Of a stretch of DNA of 64,000 bases, positions 30,070-40,726 are shown in pieces. The notes under the pieces are model-generated. The model had not been told where the DNA came from, searched no databases, and saw nothing but the letters and a program-made list of their open reading frames with translations. Numbering within the stretch: the stretch's first letter is position 1; each line of letters starts with the position of its first letter. Position numbers and translations under genes: made by a program. The stretch comes from Hondaea fermentalgiana (taxonomy: Eukaryota; Sar; Bigyra; Thraustochytrida; Thraustochytriidae), in contig NPFB01000035.1 in NCBI GenBank assembly GCA_014084085.1, positions 242,662 through 306,661 of the forward strand, read 5' to 3'.

Positions 30070-33000
30070 ATGGAGCGCAAGCTGAAGAAAGGGTCCAAGG
30101 TGTGGGTCAAGGATGCCGAGGAGGCCTGGGTCGAGGGCGTCATCCTGGGGCGCTACAAGCCGGCGAGCGCGCGCGAAGACGCGCTCCTGGCCAAGACCAA
30201 GGGCGCTCGAGGCAGCGAGGGCGTGCCGAGCCCGTACCGCATCGTCGTCCAGCTAGGCAAGGAGCTGAAGCGCCGTGGAGGCAAAACGCGCGTCGTAGAT
30301 GCGAGACTGGAGTGCGAGGTACGCCGCTCCAAGTCTGCCAAGGTCTACAGCAATGTCGAGGACCTCACGTCCATCGACACGCTTCACGAGCCAGGCTTGC
30401 TCGAGGCACTCGAGCAGCGCTACGCGCAGGATCGCATCTACACGTTCACGGGCCGGATCCTGCTGGCTGTCAACCCTTTCAAGGAGATCCCCGGTATGTA
30501 CGGCAAGGGAGTCGTGCAAAAGTACGCGAGCGCCACGGCAGACGCCGATTTGCCAGCGCACATTTACAGGGTCGCCAGCACGGCCTACAAGGACGTCATG
30601 GAGCGCGGAGGGCTCAATCAAACAGTCCTGGTGAGCGGAGAATCCGGCGCTGGCAAAACCGAGACGACGAAGATTATTATGCGCAGCCTTGCGGCCATGA
30701 GCCAGTGGCGAAGCAGCGGTGCCTCGGGGACCGACATTTCCGAGCGTGTGTTGCGCTCAAACCCGGTTCTCGAAACCTTTGGCAACTCGTGCACGATTCG
30801 AAATGAGAACTCGTCGCGTTTTGGCAAGCTCATCGAGATCAAGTTTGACTCTGAGAGCGGTGGGACTCTCGGCGCGCACATTACGACCTATTTGTTGGAA
30901 AAAGCACGGCTGACGAAACAGTTTCCTGGCGAGCGTAACTTTCACGTCTTTTACGAGATGGCTGCAGGGGGCTCGGACGCGCAGCTGGAACGATGGCGAA
31001 TTCCTGGTTCTCTGTACGGCTTCAACTTTATATCGCAAAAGGAGGACATGTATCGTGAGGAGGAGTCCGATGCAGACAACTTTGTCAAAACCGTGGAGGC
31101 CATGCACGAGCTTGGCATGTCAGAGGAAGAAATCGAAGAGGTATTCGACGTTGTGGCTGGCGTCTTGCATCTCGGCAATCTCTCCTTCGAGGCTGTCGGT
31201 CACGACCAGTCGTGCCGAATTCGGTTCGACGATGAGACGATGCTCTCGTGCGAGGCGTGCTGCGACCTGCTCAAGGTTGACGCTGATGCCCTCGAGTTTG
31301 CCCTGTGCCGTCGTGTTATCCGCGTACGCGGTACGGATCAAGATCTTGCGGAACGTGGCAATCTTCCTGCGTATCTGCGACGCGAGGATGAGCACTTTGA
31401 AAAGTCGCTTACCGTCGAGGAAGCTGCCTTGGCACGCGATGCATTGGCCATGACGATTTACGAGCGCATTTTTGGTTGGCTTGTTTGGCGTCTGAACCAA
31501 TGCATTCAGACGGAACCAATCCGCGCGAACAAGCGCGCGGGGGCGCGTGCGCGCATGAGCAAGCGCGCCATGGAGGCCGAGCTCAAGGTTGAGATCGACG
31601 ATCACGTCTATAATACGCAGTACAAGATTGGCCTTCTCGACGTCTTTGGCTTTGAAGTGTTTGAGCGCAATGGATTCGCGCAGCTCTGCATTAACTATTG
31701 CAACGAGACCTTGCAGCATCTATTTAACGAGTCGGTGTTCAAGCGGGACCAGCTCGAGTACGACGAAGAGGGCATCGATTGGACATTTATCCGCTACCCG
31801 GACAATGCAGCGTGCATCGAAATGTTCGAGTCCAAGCCGATTGGCCTCTTTCCCCTCATGGATGAAAATTGCATGTATCCTGGCGGAAATGACAACACCT
31901 TGGTAACGAAAATGTGGACGCACCTTCCTGGTCGCTTTCCTCGGTTCCTTCAGCCGACGCGCGAGGACAAAGCTGACTTTACCTTTCGTATTCGCCACTA
32001 CGCCGGCGACGTCGTATACAGCGGTGAAGGTTTCTTTGCGCAAAACAAGAACGAGCTGCGTCAAGAGGCTGTCAATCTTGTTTCCGCCTCGCGCAGCTCC
32101 ATTCTCAAGGTACTTTTGCCACCAGAAGCCAAGGATGCGGCCGGCGGCGCGGACATTGCTTCCTTTTTCGACGTCAAACTTGGGTCCAACTTTGCAGGAA
32201 GCGCGAGCCAGGCCGGCACAGGCGCAGGCACAGGCGCAGGCGCAGGCGCAGGCGCAGGCACGCGGGGCTCACGTGGCCTGGTGCGTCTCAATAGCCAAGG
32301 TTCGCCGATGCCGGGCGTCCTACAGCAAACAACCGTGGGATCCCACTTTCAGGCGCAGCTTCGTGTGGCAGTGGAGAAAATTCGTGCAAGCAGTGCGCAC
32401 TATGTTCGATGTCTCAAACCAAACGACGAGAACGTGCCTGACTACCTTGATCGCCGCAGACTTGTGGAGCAGCTGCGCTACAGTGGCGTGCTGCAAATTA
32501 TTCAAGTGACGCGGGCGGGCTACCCGTACCGATTTACCTTTGCTGAATTTCTGGTTCGCTACGCGGTGCTCGGCAAGCGCGGCACACCTTACAAGGCAAA
32601 GCGGCTGGCAGAAAAGGCAACTGTCGATACGCAGAAACGCAACTGTCTCAAAATTGCCAACAATGCGCAGCTCGTGCATGGAGAAGAGTACCAGCTGGGC
32701 AAGACAAAAGTGTTTCTTCGCCAACTCTCATTCATCATTCTCGAGGTCCTCAAGGATGAGCGCGTTGCTCAAATTGCTTCTGTTGTGCAGCGAGCCGCGC
32801 GCAAGTTTCTTGAACTCAAGCGAAAAGGCCACAAATTTACGTACAAGCCGCGGTCCCGTGCGTCCCAGCGGTCGTACGCTAGGGGGTTGGGAGCTCCTGA
32901 CGCAGAGCCGGTTTTGGAGCACGAAGAGCTGCCTCTTGCACCAAACGGAAAGCTTGGGGCGCCCAGTAAGTTGGATGGCGATGACTCTTATCGACGTAAG

Positions 33001-33916
33001 AAAGGACCAATTCTGCCAAAGACGGCTGCCGGAGGGGTGGAACTGCCGCGCAAATCGCGTGTTCCCGCTCATGATTTTGAGGACATGATTCAGGACGACG
33101 ATGAGGATTGGGAAATTGATCTCGATGCAGCATCGACGGCAACGCCTGCGCAAAACGTGGGAACTCCAACGCCAGTGAACCGCGAGCGTCGCGTGAGCAA
33201 GAATAGCCACGGAAGCGCATTTCGCGATCGCCAAGGACGCGGCGAGAGCAACGGCCACGGACGTGCTGCTGCTGCTGCTGCTGCTCCTGCTGCCGCTCCT
33301 GAAGCTGCTGCACGGTCAGAAAATGATGATTCTGGTAGCTACGTTGGTGCCGACCAAAGCACATCGCCGCGTCTCAACTCTCGCAAGTCACCCGTCGAGC
33401 GCCCATCGCAGCGCGATGGACCGCCTTCAAGGTCTTCGCGTGCCTCGCCCTCAATTTCATCCCGGGCATCACTTCCTTCTCAGACGCAAAAGGATTCGCA
33501 ACGAAAGTCGAATCACCTGTCGACAACAAAGACGCAAAGCAAGAAGGGAGTCGGTCTTGCGAGTGATGAAGAAGTCTCAGAAGACATTGGCTCGGACGAG
33601 GATATGTCGGAGGAAGAAGCGGCAGTAGGAGTTGGTGCTCGTCGTCCATCCGTGGCATCTTCAATGAATGGAAGTGCGAAAGCACCACGGCAATCGCGCG
33701 GGCGAGCGCCATCAAGGGTTCAACTGCAAAACGAGGAAGCAGATTTTACAAGCGAAAATGAGGACGAAGATGGTGAAGAAGGCAGATATCTTCGGAAGAA
33801 GAAAATGTCTGATGCAAAACCCTCGAGGCAGCAACGAAATAAGGCCAAGGTAAATGGGCGATACCAAGATGAATTGCACGACGAGTACGACGATGAGGAT
33901 GCCAACGATGTTGAAG

Positions 33917-33947
<31 letters not shown>

Positions 33948-34947
33948 CGATGAGCAGGAAGAAGAACATTCATCTCTGCGTAAGCGTCCTTCTTCGCGAG
34001 GAAGTTCAAGGATGACGGGGGCTGCAGCTTCTGCCGAAAGAAAAAAGGTGGTGCGAAGCAACGGCACGGAGAACGGCGCAATGCCACGACGCGCACGTAA
34101 TTCCATTGCATCAAGCAGGTCGAGCGTGAGTCGGGGTGGCAGTCGGACTACAAGGCCTAGCACTGCGAGCACGCGTGCCAGCACGCGTGCCAGCGCGAGC
34201 AGGAACGCTGCAAGTAAGTCGAAATCGCCGCGAGAGACCAGTTCTCAAGGGCGAGGCCGGCCTCGTGAGCGGCGATACACCATTGATGAATACGAAGATG
34301 GTTCTGTGGACGAGCTCGAGTACACGGACGGAAACATGGATGAGAATTATGAGGACGCGGCCTCATTCGAAGAAGAAGAAGAAGAAGAAGAAGTGGAAGA
34401 CGAAGAGGAAGAAGAAGTACGAGAAGAGGCGACGAATGCTCGTGTCCGCTCTCGGGTTGCGCGTGCACGTGCGGATCGAGTAAATTCGATCGAAGAACCC
34501 CTGGATGAAGAGCAGCCTCGGGGGAGGCGGCTCTACAGGCCAGTCCAAGTCGATGTGAGCAGCGTTGAAGATGGAGGAGAAGAAGAGGAAGAAGAAGTCT
34601 TGCAGCCTCGCAGTCAAGGTGGCCGGACTTTTGCGCAGACAGCGACGCGTGCAAGTGCGTCTGCGAGAAAGGATCGGAGCGCTCGAATCGCAGCATCGCG
34701 GCAGCAACGACAACAATATGCGGCCGAGGAGTTGGAGTCGGCGTCAGAAGAAGAAGAAGATGATGATGATGAATATGAGCCTCCGCAAGCACGCGTGGCG
34801 TCGCGCGCTGGACGGCCTGCATCGAAAGCCACAAGAAGCCGCGGAGACCGACAGGTCGGTGGCCAGCAAGCCCAACGCAAGGTCGTTGTGACGAACGCGC
34901 TTCGACGGGCTCCGTCGGACAGCGATGATGAAGTCGCATACCGATGA
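30070..34947 (+). CDS. Myosin heavy chain with long disordered acidic tail
   Basis: 1625 residues from ATG 30070 (MERKLKKGSKVWVKD). The first 60 residues resemble the SH3-like N-terminal subdomain of myosins. The motor follows: P-loop GESGAGKTE near 189, switch I NENSSRFGK near 244, switch II DVFGFEVF near 523, and HYVRCLKPND near 775. Loop 2 carries a Gly-Ala-Thr repeat (about 32213-32261) that is a DNA repeat of the GGCACAGGCGCA type. A single poor IQ-like motif (SVVQRAARKFLELKRKG) lies near 905. The tail (about 920-1625) is Ser/Arg/Glu-rich, with Glu runs and GAA tracts in the DNA, and has no MyTH4, FERM, SH3 or clear coiled coil. All nucleotide-binding residues are intact, so it should be an active actin motor. 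The class is not clear; cargo binding by the tail is unknown. Confidence 0.93.
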
Positions 34948-35396
34948 AGATGACGTCGAGATGGAAGAGATGACCCTGGTACGGGTCCTCCGTCACGGAA
35001 GTCGTCGTAGACGACGACGTCGACATCAAGCTAGCTTGTTAGCAATAATTTTTAGCGTAAGGGAAATTGAACCAGCTTTCGCAAGCGGTGCGGCAGCGGG
35101 GGAGTGGTGGCGGCGGCGGCGCGCAACGATTGTAACTTTTGCCAGCAAAGTAGTAGTAGTAGTAGGCCTAGTAGTAGTAGTAGTAGTAGTAAAGAAAAGG
35201 AAAGAAGAAGAGAAAAAAGGAGAAAAGAAAAGGAGTGACGAAGGAGGGGAAAAAAAGAAAAGGAACATGCACTTTTTCTAGAGCGAAAGAGGTCAAGGGT
35301 GACAACGAAGACGACACATGCAGGCAGAGAACTCACAGTCAATCGAAGAGGGAGTGAAAGCTTGCGGGTGTCAGTGGTCAACGAGGCCTGAACTTA
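34948..35396. other. Convergent spacer, myosin and malic enzyme
   Basis: 449 bp with a GTA repeat, a TAGGCCTA palindrome inside it, and purine-rich AAG/GGA stretches. No gene supported. Confidence 0.5.
35150..35191. repeat. (GTA)n repeat split by TAGGCCTA
   Basis: GTA units on both sides of an 8-bp TAGGCCTA palindrome at 35163-35170. Confidence 0.9.
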
Positions 35397-37244
35397 TTAG
35401 AGACGGGTTTGCGGGTAGATGGGCTGGGCCATGCAGGAGCGCACGTACGCGTCGAGGTCTTCGGGTCGCTTTGCCGATGCAATAGCAAGCTTAAAGGCGC
35501 GGTCTGCGACGCGGACGCCAATCTTGGCAGAGACTTCGCGAATGTGGCTGAGATGGGGGTACATGCGACCGCCATCGAGGTCCTCGTCGACCACCTGCTC
35601 TGCAAGAGCCTGCGCGGAGACGTAGAGAAGCTCGTTGGGGATGGTGGTCGCCTTGGCAGCGAGCACGCCAAGGCCGAGGCCGGGGAAGATGTAGGCGTTG
35701 TTGCCCTGGCCTGGGTACTTGGTGACAACCTCGCCGGACTCGAGCTCGACATCAACCGGGTCAAAGGGGGATCCGCTAACAAAGATGGCGCGACCACTGC
35801 TCCAGTTGTAAGCCTGCTCGGCGGTGCACTCGGCCTGCGAGGTCGGGTTGCTAAGCGCGAAGATGAGCGGGACCTCGTTGATCTCGGCCATGTACTCGAC
35901 AATGCTCTGCGTAAAGGTACGCGGGATGGCGGAAACGCCAATCAAAGCCGAGGGCTTGAGCATGTGAACAGTCTGCTCGAGCGAAGTGACGCGGCCGTCC
36001 TTGACCTCAAACTCGGTACCCTTGACAGCGTCAATGAGGTCGTCAGTGATCTCGTGGGCGAAGTCAATCTTGTGGTGCTGGAGCTCGCCGTTGTCTTTGC
36101 GCGTCTTGGTGACGAGACCCTTGGAATCGACGAGCCAGATCTTGCGGCGGGCCTCAGCCTCCGAGATGGGCTCCTCGCCATCGTCGACAGCCTCTTCCTG
36201 GATGGCGTGGGCGATGAGGTTGGCAATACCGGTACCGGCCTCGCCAGCGCCGAGAAAGACAAAAGTGTGGTCGCGAAGCTTCTTCTTGCCGCCGTCGACC
36301 TTGGAGGTGACGCGGAGCGAGGCGAGAACGCCGGCCAGAGAGACGGCAGCGGTTCCCTGGATGTCGTCGTTAAAGGTAGTGTATGAGTGGCGGGTTTCTT
36401 CGAGCAGACGAAAGGCGTTGGTGTTGTCAAAGTCCTCGAACTGGATGAGGAGCGAGCGGCCCCAGCGCTTCTGCGCGGCCTGCATGAACTCCTTGACAAG
36501 GTGGTCGTAGGTCTCGCCGCGCTCGCGCTTCTGGCGGAGACCCATGTAGAGTTCGTCTTCGAGGAGGCTCTCGTTGTTGGTGCCGACGTCGAGGATGACG
36601 GGAAGACACTGATGGTGCGGGATGCCGGCGCAGGCCGAGTAGAGTTGGAGCTTGCCCTGGGGGATGCCAAGGCCGTTCGCGCCAAGGTCACCAAGACCAA
36701 GAATGCGGCCACCGTCGGTCATGACAATGGTGGTGACGTTATCCTCGGGCCAGTTGTCGACGAGGGCCTGAACGTTGCCGAGGTCGTTGAGCGAGACGTA
36801 GAGGCCGCGCGGCTGCGTGTAGATGAGGTGGAACTCCTGGCATGCCTGGCCGACGGTGGGCGTGTAGACGAGGGGCATGCACTCGGAGATGTTCTCAGTG
36901 ACAAGCTTGTAGAAGAGCTGGACATTCCTGTCGAGCAGGCCCATAAGGAACTCGTACTTTTCGATGTCCGATGTCTTGCGCCTCAGGTGCTGAAGCTCGC
37001 GCTTGGTCTGGAGCTCCATGGTCTCCTCGACGCTGGGCACGAGGCCGAGGACGCCATACTGCGCGCGCTCCTTTTGCGTGAAGCTCGTGCCCTTGTTGAA
37101 GTGCGGGTTTCGCAGCCGCTCCACGTTCGACTCTTCCGCGCCGCGGCTCGAGTCTTTGAGTGCCAGCGTCGCCTCTGCGGGCTTGTCGTCCGCGGCCTTG
37201 CTCTTGCGCGAGAACATACCCATGGTGTCCAACAGTACGCTCAT
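35397..37244 (-). CDS. Malic enzyme, NADP type
   Basis: 615 residues from the ATG ending at 37244 (MSVLLDTMGMFSRK); the open frame beyond it has no ATG. The enzyme decarboxylates malate to pyruvate and yields a reduced nucleotide. Conserved blocks are present: LRNPHFNKGTSF, MPLVYTPTVG with the catalytic Tyr near 120, GIPQGKLQLY with the catalytic Lys near 196, FEDFDNTNAF and FNDDIQGTA with metal-binding acids, and the dinucleotide loop FLGAGEAGTG near 328. RKIWLVDSKGLV follows; the Ser-Lys here is the pattern of NADP-dependent animal enzymes. NADPH from this enzyme feeds fatty-acid synthesis in oleaginous protists. No clear organelle-targeting peptide is visible, so cytosol is most likely. 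The neighbouring myosin gene is convergent. Confidence 0.95.
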   Translation of the reverse strand: MSVLLDTMGMFSRKSKAADDKPAEATLALKDSSRGAEESNVERLRNPHFNKGTSFTQKERAQYGVLGLVPSVEETMELQTKRELQHLRRKTSDIEKYEFLMGLLDRNVQLFYKLVTENISECMPLVYTPTVGQACQEFHLIYTQPRGLYVSLNDLGNVQALVDNWPEDNVTTIVMTDGGRILGLGDLGANGLGIPQGKLQLYSACAGIPHHQCLPVILDVGTNNESLLEDELYMGLRQKRERGETYDHLVKEFMQAAQKRWGRSLLIQFEDFDNTNAFRLLEETRHSYTTFNDDIQGTAAVSLAGVLASLRVTSKVDGGKKKLRDHTFVFLGAGEAGTGIANLIAHAIQEEAVDDGEEPISEAEARRKIWLVDSKGLVTKTRKDNGELQHHKIDFAHEITDDLIDAVKGTEFEVKDGRVTSLEQTVHMLKPSALIGVSAIPRTFTQSIVEYMAEINEVPLIFALSNPTSQAECTAEQAYNWSSGRAIFVSGSPFDPVDVELESGEVVTKYPGQGNNAYIFPGLGLGVLAAKATTIPNELLYVSAQALAEQVVDEDLDGGRMYPHLSHIREVSAKIGVRVADRAFKLAIASAKRPEDLDAYVRSCMAQPIYPQTRL

Positions 37245-37448
37245 CCGTACCTCACGAAAGGGGACTGCTGTCGCCTCCGAGCACCCGAAGCCAGCAAACA
37301 CAACAAACAGCCCTTCTTCTAGCCTTGACACGCGCGAGGACCAGCCTCTACGCTTTGCTACGCACAGCCTAGTCTAGCCTGGAAAAAACTTGCTTGCTCG
37401 CGCGGTGTGGACGCGAGCGGACTCGAGTGGACCCGAGGAATGGGGCGG

Positions 37449-37477
37449 AGTGCAGTGCAGTGCAGTGCAGTGCAGTG
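37449..37477. repeat. (AGTGC)n pentanucleotide repeat
   Basis: More than five units of AGTGC upstream of the malic enzyme start. Confidence 0.9.
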
Positions 37478-37768
37478 GAGCCCGAGACGAGCGCCGCGAT
37501 GTGATGTGATGCGATGCGAGGCGAGGCGATGCAAAGGACTGGGATGCGATGCCTCGGGGCGAGATCGAATCGCGCCGTCTGTCTCGAGTCAGCAGGCGAG
37601 CGAGCGCAGGTCCTCTGACGGACGGGACAGTCGGACTTCCTTCCTTTTCCCCTCTCTCTCTCTCCCTCTCCTTCCTTTTTCTCTCTCTGCGCTCTGCTGC
37701 GTCGCTGCTTTCCTTCCACACGTTCACGCATACCGTTCGCGGGGCGACCCAGCAACAACAGTCATCAT

Positions 37769-37788
37769 CATTCATTCATTCATTCATT
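37769..37788. repeat. (CATT)5 tetranucleotide repeat
   Basis: Five perfect CATT units. Confidence 0.95.
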
Positions 37789-37861
37789 CGTCAGTCCTTC
37801 GTTCCCATCCATTCCTGTGCCAGTCCCCTCTCCCTCCCTGGTGAGGCGGCCAGCCGAACCA

Positions 37862-37897
37862 ATCGATCGAGCGATCGATCGATCCATCGATCGATCG
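37862..37897. repeat. (ATCG)n self-complementary repeat
   Basis: Imperfect run of ATCG units. The unit is its own reverse complement (shifted), so the tract can fold into a hairpin. Confidence 0.9.
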
Positions 37898-38033
37898 GAG
37901 GCTCCGAGAGATGGATGATGCACACGCAAACGCGAAGCGCTCTTGTTGCTGTTGTTTCTCCACGCCTCCCGCAATTGCAATCGCAGTCGCAGTTGTCGCG
38001 CGCGGAGCGATGGAATGACGTCGATGCGATGTT

Positions 38034-38068
38034 CATTCATTCATCATTCATTCATTCATTCATTCATC
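38034..38068. repeat. (CATT)n tetranucleotide repeat
   Basis: Second CATT array, interrupted once. Confidence 0.9.
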
Positions 38069-38392
38069 CGTGCGCTCGTCCTATCATCCGGAGCCTAGGT
38101 TCAATCAATCATCCTCCCCTCCAAAACCATCATCGTCATCACTATCACCACCGCCATGGCCGCCGCCAACCAATACCCGCGTCCTCATCGACCAGAAGAA
38201 GACCACCACCAACAAGCCCAAGAATGTTGAGCGCAGTCGCGCGCAAGAGAGCTTGGAATCTCAGAATGGGCCTCCAGAGGAAGAAAGAAGAAGAAAGAAA
38301 GAAAGAAACCCTCGCCCTCTTGCGCTGCAGCAGAGAACGCGCGGGCACCGGCGCACGGGGCGCGGCTCCTTCCGGCTCCCTCCCTGATTCCT

Positions 38393-38440
38393 TCCCTCCC
38401 TCCCTCCCTCCCTCCTTCCTTCCTTCCTTCCTGCCTGCCT
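38393..38440. repeat. Pyrimidine tract (TCCC/TTCC/TGCC)n
   Basis: About 48 bp of pyrimidine tetranucleotides on the plus strand that change unit along the run. Confidence 0.9.
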
Positions 38441-38460
38441 CGCGCGGCCGCAGGGCTCTT

Positions 38461-38462
38461 CG

Positions 38463-38507
<45 letters not shown>

Positions 38508-38509
38508 TC
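38461..38509. repeat. (CGCTGT)8 hexanucleotide repeat
   Basis: Eight perfect six-base units. Confidence 0.95.
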
Positions 38510-40016
38510 GGCCTCGACGGATGGATGGACGGACGGCTGGCGCGGCGCCGTGCTCCCCCGGTTTCTCCCCCGCTTCTCTCGTGGACGCCCCGCTAGCTCG
38601 GCTTACCGGGTCTTCTGGTCTGCGGTTGGCTTTCCAGGTCTGCCCGAGTCCAGATGCGCGGCTTCTGCGGCTTGGGCCTCGCGCAGACATACAGACATAC
38701 ATACTACATACATACACATACATACATACGTACACGCACGCACGCGCGAGAAGGGACGAGCGAGCGAGCGTCTGCCGCTGCACCGGCGTGCGTCGCGCCG
38801 TCTGTGCGTGCGTATGTCGGGAACAGGGAGGAGGAGGATCCTCATGCACAAGCAGCGGCGGCAGCTCCACGCCGTGATGGTAGAAGGGAGGAAGGTAGCA
38901 AGCTGCTGGCGCTCTTGTTATCTGTCGATCAAGTTCGCTCGTAACATCTTCATCGTCCGTGCCATTCGGCGGCGGAGACCAAAGGAAATGAATACGCATG
39001 CAGCGCAGCGCCGGCGCGTCAGTCAGTCAGTCAGTCAGACAGTCAACCTGGCCGGTCTGTCAGGCAACCCGAGCGGGTCCGGCGCCGGTGCTAGGCCGTG
39101 CGTCTTCGGAAGCTCAACTTGTGCTGGGCCGGTCCACTGCTCGAAACTTGTCATTCGTTCATTCGTTGTCGCAGTCTCCGTCTGCTGCAGCTGGTGCAGC
39201 TGCGTCAGTGCAGCGCGCAAAAGTATCTTCGTTATCCTTGCTTGTTGTGCACGTTGATGTATGTCCGTCGCCGCCCGCGCTGCCGACAGCGGACATGCGC
39301 GCGGTCCGCATCCCGCGCAACCTCATCGTCTCCAAAATCATCATCACCAAAATCATCATCACCAAAAGCATCATCAGCATCATCATCAGCAGCAGCTGCA
39401 GCAGCAGCAGGCGAGGAAACCTGCGAGGGCCGCTGCGCAGTTGTGCCTGTCGGACCTCGAGGCGACGGCCGCGAGCGACGTCGTCGCGTACGCCGCCTGC
39501 GTACGCCACGCGCCGACGGACCCGACCGCGGCTGCGACGACGCCGCCGGACCGGCTGCGGGATGGCGAGCGAGCGAGCCTGCCGGCGCAGGTCGAGACAG
39601 CCGGCCGCGCGTGCAGCGCAGCTGCGCCTGGTGAGGCATGGCACTCGAGCGAGCGCGGGCGGGCTCGGAGGCGCAGGACCGCGCGGCGCGATCGCGGCAG
39701 CGGGTCGTGGAGCGAGCCAGCTAGCTGCGCACGAAGATGAGCTTGGCGCAAGCAGGAAGAACACCGCTGCAGCTGCGCGACCGCTCGCTCGCTTGCTCGC
39801 TCGATGATGATCGTGATCATGAGCATGAGCATGCTCGGGATCGGGACCGCGACCAAGGTCTCCGACGCTTATGAAAAACAAAAACCGGAGCCAGAACCGG
39901 CACCGGCACCGGCATCGGCACCGGCGTGAGCGAGGGTGCGTGCGTGCGTGGTTGATTCCTGGTCAAAGCAAATCTTTCCTGCAGAGGCTATTTGGGACCT
40001 CGCAGACGCTCTTGCG

Positions 40017-40057
40017 TGCCCCCCTCGGTCCTGCTTCGGCGGACGACCGAGGGGGCA
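40017..40057 (+). other. Strong hairpin with a UUCG tetraloop
   Basis: An 11-bp perfect stem (CCCCCTCGGTC at 40020-40030 with GACCGAGGGGG at 40045-40055) encloses a short inner stem closed by C-TTCG-G at 40034-40039, with a two-base bulge. On the plus strand this is the very stable cUUCGg RNA loop. It lies in the gene-poor region. Confidence 0.6.
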
Positions 40058-40726
40058 GGCGGCGCAGAAGATGATGACGCTGCGTATGCGACGCGCCTGC
40101 GCAGGCGCCGTGCGAGTGGCGACTGCGAGCGAGGTGTAACTTGAAGGGATCGACGCAGACGCGCGCCCGAAGGGAGGAAGGGAGGGAGGGGGTGAGGGAG
40201 AGAGAGAAAATGCTAGCAAGCCTGTTCGACGGGCGTGGTGTTTGTGTGCATGTAGTACCTTTGATCGATCGTCCGTCTCGATCGATCGTGATGGTGATGA
40301 ACCGGCAAAAGGAACGAGGCGAAGGAAAGACGGCTGCAAACGGCTGCGGATCCTCTCAGCACAGCGGCGCAGTTTTCGTCCCCCCGGTTTGCTTTTTCCG
40401 GACTGTGGGGAAAAGGAACTGCATGTTGTTGGTTTTGGAGTGGCGTGGCAAGCAGGCAGGTTAGAAGGAAGCAAGGGTGGGTGCAAGGCAGACAGACGAT
40501 GGACTGCAGTTGAACTGCGCATATGCTCGCCCAGGTTACAAGATCGCGAGCGCCCTTGCTGGATCCCACGCGCAAAATGCAGATGTGACGTTTTTTTTCT
40601 TTACTATGATTGTAGTATATTCTTTGTAGAAAAAGCCAACGACGCAAGGCAACGCGTGCGCCATCACCACACCACACGACACGCGTCGAGCCACGAGCCA
40701 CGAGCAACGAGCAACGAAGGCTATTT

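Larger units (their letters stand above)
37245..40726. other. 3.5-kb microsatellite-rich region without a supported gene
   Basis: The longest gap in the window. It is packed with simple repeats: AGTGC at 37449, GATGC/GATGT at about 37496-37535, CATT at 37769 and 38034, ATCG at 37862, TCCC/TTCC at about 38393-38440, CGCTGT at 38461, CATA at about 38690, GTCA at about 39017, ATC/CAG at about 39320-39420 and CACCGG at about 39895-39927. A 442-codon ATG frame at 37549-38877 is just translated repeats. A strong hairpin lies at 40017-40057. It may hide a multi-exon gene or a non-coding RNA, but I see no protein-like exon. Confidence 0.6.

Noticed and set aside
37449..38509. Tandem repeats considered as a CRISPR array
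   Set aside because: Units are 4-6 bp with no spacers of uniform length, and the genome is eukaryotic.
37549..38877. A 442-codon ATG reading frame on the plus strand
   Set aside because: It translates CATT, ATCG, TCCC and CGCTGT repeats into Ser/His/Pro/Arg runs. Repeats whose units lack stops stay open in any frame, so length is not evidence here.
39159..40522. Several 200-270 codon frames on both strands
   Set aside because: All are Arg/Ala/Ser/Pro-rich translations of GC-rich and repeat DNA with no domain.
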